6,130 nucleotides of DNA from contig CABQHT010000081.1 in the NCBI GenBank assembly GCA_902464035.1, positions 1 to 6,130 on the forward strand, given 5' to 3'. This stretch comes from an uncultured Collinsella sp. GTDB lineage: Bacteria > Actinomycetota > Coriobacteriia > Coriobacteriales > Coriobacteriaceae. A program made the position numbers and the translations under genes. The notes beneath the pieces are model-generated. The model saw only the letters and a list, made by a program, of their open reading frames with translations. It was not told the DNA's origin and made no database searches. Below, piece after piece: positions 1-4,913 of this stretch. Within the stretch, counting starts at the first letter, position 1, and each line of letters opens with the position of its first letter.

Positions 1-170
1 AAGCTCTGCGGGCCCGTGCCAAAAAACATGACGGCGACTACAACCGTCACCGCCATAATGATGCCAGAGCCTATGAGCCCCACCGCATCGCGGGCGCGGT
101 CACCGCGCGCGAGCAGCATGCCCAGCGCCGGTACCAGCGGAAACAGGGTAAGGAAATACAGTAGCGTCAT
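1..170 (-). CDS. N-terminal fragment of an integral membrane protein, possibly a NuoL/NuoM/HyfB-type proton-conducting subunit
   Basis: The frame opens at an ATG at 170 and stays open to the window edge, giving 56 residues; the rest lies outside. A Shine-Dalgarno-like GGGGGAG sits seven bases before this ATG, and an ATG at 175 meets a stop at once, so 170 is the start. Residues 1-21 are a hydrophobic segment (starting MTLLYFLTLFPLVPALGMLL), followed by a short charged turn (RGDRARD) and a second hydrophobic segment at about 31-50, ending in FFGTGPQS. Short first helix, basic turn and second helix are how antiporter-like subunits of complex I and membrane-bound hydrogenases begin. That assignment is inference from a short stretch. 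Another multi-pass membrane protein is possible. It appears to be the first gene of its transcript, since a terminator and a non-coding stretch lie upstream. Confidence 0.55.
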   Translation of the reverse strand, partial: MTLLYFLTLFPLVPALGMLLARGDRARDAVGLIGSGIIMAVTVVVAVMFFGTGPQS

Positions 171-420
171 ACCATCACTCCCCCATGCAAAAACGCTGCA
201 ATTGTTTAACGTTATAGCTCAGTTGAGGAGTAGCGGCGGCGGGTTTTCGGTCAACTGGGGAGTTTTAGGCGTACGGGGTAACGAGTCTGTCCGCTTTGGA
301 GCAGAGAGGCGACGCTCCCCCTATCGCGGCGGCGGGCGCACGGGCCACTGCGCGCGGTTTATTAACCACTTTGGAGGATGTTCCAGTAGGCCCACGACGG
401 TCCAAAAAGTTGGCGCGGCA
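171..420. other. Non-coding stretch upstream of the membrane protein gene
   Basis: No coding frame here looks real; open frames on both strands encode low-complexity Arg/Ala-rich peptides without domain character. On the minus strand a TATAAC (211-216) lies about 40 bases before the membrane protein start and could be its -10 box, but no good -35 is seen. A ten-base near-palindrome CTCAGTTGAG (218-227) touches that box and could be an operator. A small inverted repeat CCAA/TTGG lies near 402-413. None of this is conclusive. Confidence 0.35.
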
Positions 421-445
421 AGAAAAATGCGCCCCTGTGGGCGCA
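421..445 (-). terminator. Rho-independent terminator of the helix-turn-helix gene
   Basis: On the minus strand a perfect 7-bp stem TGCGCCC/GGGCGCA (439-445 with 428-434) closes a four-base loop and is followed directly by TTTTTCTT. It begins 12 bases after the stop codon of the helix-turn-helix gene, so it very likely ends that transcript and insulates the membrane protein gene beyond it. Confidence 0.8.
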
Positions 446-457
446 CCATCCCGTTCG

Positions 458-862
458 CTATTCCGCCTTTTTAACGCGCGGCTTGCGACCGCGCGGCTTA
501 TCAACCAGCGCGGACTCACCGCTCTCGCGATACTGGCGGCACCAAGCCTTGACCGAAGACTCGCTGGGAATCTTGTGCTTGATCATGGCCTCGCGAACCG
601 TTAAGCCGTTTTCCAAGCGGTCCTTGACCACGGCGAGCTTAACTTCGTACGAATAGGTGTGATGATGCGAACCGGCGTTGAGAACGGCGTCGGCACCGCC
701 TACGGCATACGCGCGGGCCCACTGACGAGCCGTGGCCTGGGGAATGCCAAGCTCCGCGGCGAGGGCGCGATGACCGACCCCCTCTTGGAGGATCTCGACG
801 GCGCGCTGCCTAACCTCGGGCGCATGCGTGCGAGTCCTAGTTGCTTCCGACATACCTGCCAC
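458..862 (-). CDS. Double helix-turn-helix protein, IS3/IS150 OrfA-like, without a partner transposase
   Basis: The protein has two similar helix-turn-helix units: residues 14-62 (through RALAAELGIPQATARQWARAY) and 69-120 (through VREAMIKHKIPSESSVKAW), each ending in a W-x-R-x-Y and G-x-x-A pattern. A basic tail, RGRKPRVKK, closes it. This is the layout of InsJ/OrfA proteins of IS3-family elements, which bind the element's ends. Known OrfA proteins are somewhat longer, with a C-terminal coiled coil for joining OrfB; that part is missing here. No DDE integrase-core gene lies downstream, where a terminator follows within 12 bases. The start may be GTG at 862 (AAGG seven bases before) or ATG at 853 (131 residues); the sequence does not settle it. 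It could be a stranded IS remnant or a domesticated DNA-binding protein. The HTH assignment is firm; the role is inferred. Confidence 0.75.
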   Translation of the reverse strand: MAGMSEATRTRTHAPEVRQRAVEILQEGVGHRALAAELGIPQATARQWARAYAVGGADAVLNAGSHHHTYSYEVKLAVVKDRLENGLTVREAMIKHKIPSESSVKAWCRQYRESGESALVDKPRGRKPRVKKAE

Positions 863-1186
863 TTCTTAGCCTTAACCGTTAATCTGCTTTCTTACGTGCA
901 AGTTAGATAGTAGCATTTTACTGTTTGCTCAAAGCAGTTAATTAAAATAGACGCGGTGTTATCTGGGCATTTGGCACCAATTTACGACATTTCTTTATCG
1001 ATTATTTACGCTGGTAGCTGGCTCGCAGCTAATCGTCATTCGCTTGTCAACAAAATTGACATCTCTTTATGTCCTTTGGCATAGAGGATATAGTTATTAA
1101 CCCCTCCCTCAATAATTTTGAGTAATCGGCAAGGCAGTAGACGTCCTTACTCCTCATGATTACCGCGCATTGCCATCCACCGGAGC
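863..1186. other. AT-rich gap without a convincing gene
   Basis: Apart from the candidate promoter at 904-932 I see no gene. The stretch is clearly more AT-rich than its surroundings, with runs such as TTAATTAAAAT near 940. Two small perfect dyads are present: TAGCTG/CAGCTA with a five-base loop (1015-1031) and TGTCAA/TTGACA with a five-base loop (1045-1061). A 60-codon minus-strand frame starting at 1229 lies partly inside the flavoenzyme terminator, has no ribosome site and looks spurious. The stretch may be decayed acquired DNA. Confidence 0.4.
904..932 (-). promoter_or_regulatory. Candidate promoter of the helix-turn-helix gene
   Basis: On the minus strand TTGAGC (927-932) and TATCTA (904-909) are separated by 17 bases and would start transcription about 35 bases before the gene. 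Both boxes match the sigma-70 consensus only partly. The -35 box lies inside an imperfect dyad, CTGTTTGCTCAAAGCAG (921-937), which could be an operator for self-repression. Confidence 0.35.
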
Positions 1187-1227
1187 AAAACAAAAAGGGC
1201 GGGGCCTGCTGCGCTTGCAGGCCCCGC
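1187..1227 (-). terminator. Rho-independent terminator of the flavoenzyme gene
   Basis: On the minus strand a perfect 11-bp GC-rich stem (arms 1217-1227 and 1199-1209, GCGGGGCCTGC against GCAGGCCCCGC) closes a seven-base loop and runs into TTTTTGTTTT (1187-1196). It lies about 75 bases after the stop codon of the flavoenzyme gene, with no gene between them. Confidence 0.92.
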
Positions 1228-1301
1228 ACCGGTTGACACCCGACGGGACGCAGCCGGGCGAGGCGGATCCGTGCTACCGCCCCGCCTGGCCGCGAAGTTA
1301 A

Positions 1302-3332
1302 CTACAGCTCGTTAGCCGCGTGATACGCCGTGCGAATGGCGCTCGCGATGTCGGCGGTGCGCTCACCCGAGCAGTCGCCCACGCAGGTCACGGGTACCGC
1401 CACGCCGTCCAGGTCAAACGCGTTGGCCTTGGAGCCCACGGCCATCACCGCGTAATCGCAGGCGATCTTCACCGGCTCCTCGGCGCCGTCCTCGGTGGTA
1501 CGAACGGCCTCCACGCCCTCGTCGGTAATGGCGGTCAGACGGGTCTTAACATGCTGCTCCACGTTGTGCTCGGCAAAGTCGCTCATAATCAACGGCAGAA
1601 TGGTCTCGGACTCGCCCGCGGCAATCTTGTCGAGCATCTCGACGATCGCCACCTCACAGCCGTGCTGCAACAGGTACTCGGCAGTCTCGGTGCCCACCAG
1701 GCCACCGCCAATGACGGCGACGCGGCCCGTAAGCTCCGCCTTGCCGGCCAGCACGTCCCAGCTCGAGACGACCTTGTCCGAATCGGCACCCGGAACGGGG
1801 ACGACCACGTCGTGCGCGCCCACGGCCACAATCGCAGCATCGGCGGCGTTGAGGTCCTCAGCGGTAGCGGCATGGCTGAGCTCAACCTTCACGCCCAGGC
1901 CAGGCAGAATCTTCTCGTAATACTCGACCGAGCGCATAATCTCATCCTTGCGCGGAGGCGCGGCCGCCAGCACAATCTGGCCGCCCAAGTGATCGCTCGC
2001 CTCATAGACGGTCACGTCGTAGCCGCGTTTGGCCGCCACGCGCGCGGCCTCCAGGCCGGCGATGCCGCCGCCCACCACGGCGATCTTCTTGTCGCCCTCA
2101 CCCGGTTTAATGGCGATGGTCGCCTCGTCGCCGTTCTCGGCATTGAGCACGCACGAGATGTACTTGCGGTTTTGAATCGCGTCGACGCAGCCCTTGTTGC
2201 AGTTGAGGCACTCGCGGATGGGCTCGCCCGTGGCGGCCTTCAGCGCAATGTCGGGGTCGCACATGAGCGAGCGGCCATAGGCGATAATGTCGGCCGCGCC
2301 GTCCTCAAGAATCTTCTCGCCGGCCTCGACCGAAACAACACGGCCGACGGTGGCCACCGGCACGGAGACCAGGGCCTTGACGCGCTCGGCCACCGGCAGC
2401 GTCCAGTTGTAGGGCATGGCACCCATGGGCGGAATGGTGTCGCCCATGTTGCCGGTGTGGTTGGCCTGCGCGACCTGGATCATGTCGATGCCCGCGCCCT
2501 CGAGCAGCTTGGCGAACTCGCAGGCCTCGTCGGGCTGCAGGCCACCCTTGCCGCGCGGCGTGCCGTCGGGGTTCTCCATGATCACGGGGAGCTTGTACTC
2601 CACCATCAGCTGCGGCGCGGCTTCCTTAATGGCGGCGACGACCTCGAGCGCATAGCGAACGCGGTTCTCGAACGAGCCACCGTACTCGTCGGTGCGCTGG
2701 TTGAGGATGGCCGAGCACAGCGAACCCACCAGACGGTCGCCGTGAACCTCGATGGCGTCGATGCCGGCCTGCTGCGCGCGGGCGGCCGAGGCGGCGATGG
2801 CCTCCTTGATCTGGGTGAGCTGCTCTACGCTCGCCTCGTTCACAAAGTGCTGCATATCGTGGTGCAACTTGGCGTAGGCCTGCTTGCGGATCTCGTTGGA
2901 CTCGGCCATCTTGGCGGCGAAGGTCTCCTCGTCGCCGGCGGCCTTGGCCTCCTGCGCGGCCTTGGCGGCGGCCATGGAACCCATGACCATGCGGCCGACA
3001 CCGGGCACGTCGTACTCGGGGTGGAACAGCTGCAGCGCGACCCTGGCGCCGTGCTTGTGGACGGCGTCGGCCAGCGCCTTAAACGTGGGAATCTGAGCGT
3101 CGGTCGCCAGCTTGGGCGTGGGGCTCGCGGTCATGACGGGAGCGACGTCGCCGATGACGATGTAGCTCACGCCGCCACGGGCCAGGCGCTCGTAAAAAGC
3201 CAGGCTGCGCTCGCCAATGGAACCGTCGCGCTCCTCGTAGCCGGTGGTAAGCGGCGGGAACATAATGCGGTTCTTGAGCTCAAGGGGGCCAACCGTAATG
3301 GGCTGGAGCAGCTTGGATGCAGGTGCGGTCAT
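1302..3332 (-). CDS. NADH:flavin oxidoreductase, 2-enoate reductase / 2,4-dienoyl-CoA reductase-like (FMN, 4Fe-4S, FAD)
   Basis: A predicted cytosolic multi-domain flavoenzyme. Numbered from an ATG at 3338 (678 residues), an Old Yellow Enzyme TIM barrel spans about 8-370, with NQRTDEYGGSFENR at 213-226. Four cysteines, C377, C380, C384 and C396, in CX2CX3CX11C spacing bind a 4Fe-4S cluster. A first Rossmann motif VVGGGIAG (421-428) begins the FAD domain, and a second, VIGGGLVG (542-549), the NAD(P)H domain. The end carries TCVGDC (651-656). The family (FadH, clostridial 2-enoate reductase, bile-acid BaiCD/BaiH, trimethylamine dehydrogenase) passes electrons from NAD(P)H through FAD and the cluster to FMN, usually to reduce an activated C=C bond. 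The substrate here cannot be told. Two features differ from FadH: the catalytic Tyr region reads VHGDRLVG, and a helical insertion occupies about 115-175. A GAGAGG seven bases before the ATG at 3332 favours that start (676 residues) over 3338. It appears monocistronic. Confidence 0.93.
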   Translation of the reverse strand: MTAPASKLLQPITVGPLELKNRIMFPPLTTGYEERDGSIGERSLAFYERLARGGVSYIVIGDVAPVMTASPTPKLATDAQIPTFKALADAVHKHGARVALQLFHPEYDVPGVGRMVMGSMAAAKAAQEAKAAGDEETFAAKMAESNEIRKQAYAKLHHDMQHFVNEASVEQLTQIKEAIAASAARAQQAGIDAIEVHGDRLVGSLCSAILNQRTDEYGGSFENRVRYALEVVAAIKEAAPQLMVEYKLPVIMENPDGTPRGKGGLQPDEACEFAKLLEGAGIDMIQVAQANHTGNMGDTIPPMGAMPYNWTLPVAERVKALVSVPVATVGRVVSVEAGEKILEDGAADIIAYGRSLMCDPDIALKAATGEPIRECLNCNKGCVDAIQNRKYISCVLNAENGDEATIAIKPGEGDKKIAVVGGGIAGLEAARVAAKRGYDVTVYEASDHLGGQIVLAAAPPRKDEIMRSVEYYEKILPGLGVKVELSHAATAEDLNAADAAIVAVGAHDVVVPVPGADSDKVVSSWDVLAGKAELTGRVAVIGGGLVGTETAEYLLQHGCEVAIVEMLDKIAAGESETILPLIMSDFAEHNVEQHVKTRLTAITDEGVEAVRTTEDGAEEPVKIACDYAVMAVGSKANAFDLDGVAVPVTCVGDCSGERTADIASAIRTAYHAANEL

Positions 3333-3339
3333 GGACATT

Positions 3340-3345
3340 CCTCTC
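3340..3345 (-). promoter_or_regulatory. Ribosome binding site that decides the flavoenzyme start
   Basis: GAGAGG on the minus strand ends seven bases before the ATG at 3332 but only one base before the in-frame ATG at 3338. The spacing favours the inner ATG, so the protein probably begins MTAPASKLLQ. Confidence 0.6.
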
Positions 3346-3384
3346 TTGTAGGCGCGGCGGCGATGTTGCCGCGTAGTTATCTAG

Positions 3385-3414
3385 AGGATATGGCATGGGA
3401 GCACGGTGGCGCAA
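3385..3414 (-). promoter_or_regulatory. Weak candidate promoter of the flavoenzyme gene
   Basis: On the minus strand TTGCGC (3409-3414) and TATCCT (3385-3390) are 18 bases apart, and TAGATA (3378-3383) is an alternative -10. The leader would be about 50 bases. The matches are partial. The rest of 3346-3470 holds no other recognisable element. Confidence 0.25.
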
Positions 3415-3470
3415 CGGAAATCGGCAGATAGCAGGTAGCGGCAGGTGGATGGGGCGGGGCGGCCCGTCGG

Positions 3471-3692
3471 TTTGTCTCGATCTGTAACAGTAAGACCCTA
3501 TTTTGCCGAGCAACTGTTACAGATTGAGACAAACCAAAACTGTCCCGGCAGATAATCTCAATCTGTAACAGTTACTCGGCAAAATCCATCCCTCGTGTTA
3601 CAGATTTAGACAAACCGTCCAGGCGGGGACTCAACATCTCAATCTGTAACACCTAGCCGCCCAAATCGGGTCTAGATGTTACAGATCGAGAT
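3471..3692. repeat. Array of three palindromic units with an exact 81-bp period (six inverted 15-bp cores)
   Basis: The core TCTCAATCTGTAACA or its reverse complement occurs six times in strictly alternating orientation. Its TCTGTAACA part is centred at 3485, 3519, 3566, 3600, 3647 and 3681. Centre spacings are 34, 47, 34, 47 and 34, so the period is exactly 81. Each inverted pair makes a long hairpin: unit A 3471-3491 with 3513-3533 (21 bp, one G-T), unit B 3556-3570 with 3596-3610 (one mismatch), unit C 3636-3651 with 3677-3692 (one G/A change). The loops are related (CTCGGCAAAAT in B; the complement ATTTTGCCGAG in A; GCCGCCCAAAT in C), and unit A is reversed relative to B and C. The array lies between the tRNA terminator and the flavoenzyme promoter region. 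It could be a REP- or MITE-like dispersed element, a binding-site array or a structured RNA. No transposase or integrase lies next to it. Confidence 0.9.
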
Positions 3693-3742
3693 TTTGTTTG
3701 AGAGGCTGAGAATTGGACCGAAAAACACGGTCCCGGAATAAC

Positions 3743-3772
3743 AAAAAAGCTCGCCGGCTAGGCCGACGAGCT
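3743..3772 (-). terminator. Rho-independent terminator of tRNA-fMet
   Basis: On the minus strand AGCTCGTCGGC (3762-3772) pairs with GCCGGCGAGCT (3748-3758), with one G-T pair and a three-base loop, followed by TTTTTT. It begins ten bases after the tRNA 3' end, so the tRNA is transcribed alone. Confidence 0.88.
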
Positions 3773-3781
3773 GCAAGTTCT

Positions 3782-3858
3782 TGGTCGCGGGGGCAGGATT
3801 TGAACCTACGACCTCCGGGTTATGAGCCCGGCGAGCTACCAGACTGCTCCACCCCGCA
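3782..3858 (-). tRNA. Initiator tRNA-fMet (CAT anticodon)
   Basis: A 77-base cloverleaf including an encoded CCA. The acceptor pairs GCGGGG with CCCCGC, the D arm is GAGC/GCTC, the anticodon arm is CCGGG-CTCATAA-CCCGG with the CAT anticodon complementary to 3822-3824, and the T arm is GTAGG-TTCAAAT-CCTGC. The three consecutive G-C pairs next to the anticodon loop mark the initiator rather than the elongator methionine tRNA, and the whole closely follows E. coli fMet tRNA. The first position is U facing G72, a wobble rather than the C-A mismatch of E. coli, which still leaves the end weakly paired. The tRNA loads formyl-methionine into the ribosomal P site to begin translation. Its own promoter and terminator flank it. 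Confidence 0.96.
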
Positions 3859-3889
3859 ATGTCTGGGCGCCTCATGTGCGCAAGAAAGA

Positions 3890-3918
3890 ATATTACGTGG
3901 GAGTTCGGTAAACGGCAA
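3890..3918 (-). promoter_or_regulatory. Promoter of tRNA-fMet
   Basis: On the minus strand TTGCCG (3913-3918) and TAATAT (3890-3895) are 17 bases apart, placing the transcription start about 25 bases before the mature tRNA 5' end. Spacing and position fit a sigma-70-type promoter; both boxes match in part. Confidence 0.55.
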
Positions 3919-4010
3919 GGAAAATCTCGTAGAGCATAATTCCTTCATATTTAAACCCCTCAGCCCCTATCACCGTAAACGAATCGCAGCCGAGCGCCGT
4001 CGACGGCACG

Positions 4011-4018
4011 TATACAAT
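4011..4018 (+). promoter_or_regulatory. Candidate -10 region of coaX
   Basis: TATACAAT lies 37 bases before the coaX start and would give a leader of about 30 bases. No clear -35 box is found 17 bases upstream (the hexamer there is AGCCGA), so the promoter is tentative. It is divergent from the tRNA-fMet promoter about 95 bases away. Confidence 0.4.
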
Positions 4019-4054
4019 GGTGCGCGTCCTTTTATGCCGACACCGGGAGTAGAC

Positions 4055-4828
4055 ATGCTGCTCGCTATCGATATGGGAAACACGCAGACGGCCATGGGCC
4101 TGTTTGACGGAGACGAGCTGGTGCAGTCGTGGCGCATGCCCACCGACCGCTCCTATACCGCCGACGAGATCCACGTGCGCCTGATGGGCTTCTTTAAGAT
4201 GTACGACCTTTCGCTCGATGCGGTCGATGCGATCGCCTTTGCCGGCGTGGTTCCGCAGCTCTCACGTGAGTGGCATGCCGTGGCCGACCGCATCGCGGCG
4301 GACGCCATCGTCATTGGGCCGCAGACGGCCGCCGTGACCAAGCTGCGCGCGGCGCGCCCCCAGGCCGTTGGTGCCGACCGCATCGCCAACGCCGTCGCCG
4401 CCGATACCTTCTACGGCGCCCCGGCGATCGTTGTGGACTTTGGCACCGCAACCAATATCGACGTCATCGACGAGGACGGCTATTACATTGGCGGAGCGAT
4501 TGCGCCGGGCATCCGCATTTCGATGGACGCGCTCGCCACCCGAGCCGCCAAGCTCGCCAGCGTTCCGCTCGAGGCGCCCGAGCATGCCATCGGTCGCGAC
4601 ACCGAAGAGTGCATCAAGGTCGGCGCCGTGATGGGCGCCGCCGCCATGGCCGAGGGCCTGGTCACGCGCATGAAGCGCGAGCTGGGCCGCGAGGACGCCA
4701 CCGTTATCGCCACGGGCGGTCTCGCCGGCATCGTCGCCGATTCGACCGATGCCTTCGACGTGGTCGACGGGCAACTCACCATCAAGGGCATCTGCGAAAT
4801 CTACCGCCGCATGCAGGAGCTGGGATAG
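4055..4828 (+). CDS. coaX: Type III pantothenate kinase
   Basis: It phosphorylates pantothenate to 4'-phosphopantothenate with ATP, the first step of coenzyme A synthesis, in the cytosol. The 257-residue length is normal for CoaX. The N-terminal phosphate loop DMGNT (6-10) is the DxGNT motif of the ASKHA fold. GADRIANAVAA (106-116) carries the conserved GxDR that contacts pantothenate, VVDFGTATNID (126-136) has the central Asp and second phosphate motif, GGAIAPGI (146-153) follows, and GRDTEECIKVGAVMG (180-194) and ATGGLAG (219-225) match the C-terminal family motifs. Type III kinases usually need a monovalent cation and resist feedback by CoA; that is family knowledge. The start at 4055 is preceded by GGGAG with five bases between, while an in-frame ATG at 4034 has no ribosome site. 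The gene appears to be transcribed alone, with a terminator shortly after its stop. Confidence 0.96.
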   Translation: MLLAIDMGNTQTAMGLFDGDELVQSWRMPTDRSYTADEIHVRLMGFFKMYDLSLDAVDAIAFAGVVPQLSREWHAVADRIAADAIVIGPQTAAVTKLRAARPQAVGADRIANAVAADTFYGAPAIVVDFGTATNIDVIDEDGYYIGGAIAPGIRISMDALATRAAKLASVPLEAPEHAIGRDTEECIKVGAVMGAAAMAEGLVTRMKRELGREDATVIATGGLAGIVADSTDAFDVVDGQLTIKGICEIYRRMQELG

Positions 4829-4859
4829 AGTAAACGCCAGGTCGCAGCAACCAGCCGCC

Positions 4860-4912
4860 AATCCTATTCCTCAAAATCGAAAATTTTTCAGTTTTGAGGA
4901 ATAGGATTTTTT
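4860..4912 (+). terminator. Long hairpin terminator after coaX
   Basis: A perfect 17-bp stem (4860-4876 with 4892-4908, AATCCTATTCCTCAAAA and its complement) closes a 15-base loop and is followed by T's to 4912. It begins about 30 bases after the coaX stop and ends just before the stop codon of the converging ATPase gene. The T-run favours the plus strand; on the minus strand no T tract follows the stem, so its use for the ATPase gene is doubtful. Confidence 0.88.
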
Positions 4913-4913
4913 G

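Noticed and set aside
16..474. A 152-codon plus-strand frame
   Set aside because: It is antisense to the membrane protein start and crosses non-coding DNA and the terminator, with a low-complexity product.
265..519. An 84-codon minus-strand frame overlapping the end of the HTH gene
   Set aside because: It runs through the terminator hairpin and has no domain character; it is only relevant as a possible -1 frame of the HTH gene.
1056..1084. A plus-strand promoter starting with the perfect TTGACA at 1056-1061
   Set aside because: No acceptable -10 box lies 16-18 bases downstream, and the transcript would run antisense into the flavoenzyme gene.
1047..1229. A 60-codon minus-strand frame in the AT-rich gap
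   Set aside because: It begins inside the flavoenzyme terminator stem, lacks a ribosome binding site and resembles no family I recognise.
1320..3431. A 703-codon open frame on the plus strand
   Set aside because: It is the antisense of the flavoenzyme gene. Its peptide is Gly/Ala/His/Arg/Leu-rich low complexity, typical of the reverse strand of a GC-rich gene, while the minus strand encodes clear domain motifs.
3471..3692. A CRISPR array reading of the repeats
   Set aside because: Copies alternate in orientation, their intervening sequences are related to each other, and no cas genes are nearby.
3743..3858. The tRNA-fMet 3' end as an integration site
   Set aside because: No integrase gene is present, and I see no second copy of the tRNA 3' end in the window.
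3713..4054. An upstream extension of coaX in the same frame
   Set aside because: It would run antisense through the tRNA-fMet gene. CoaX has normal length from 4055, which has a good ribosome binding site.
4262..4861. A 199-codon minus-strand frame over coaX
   Set aside because: It is antisense to coaX motifs, with a Gly/Ala/His/Arg-rich product and no supporting signals.
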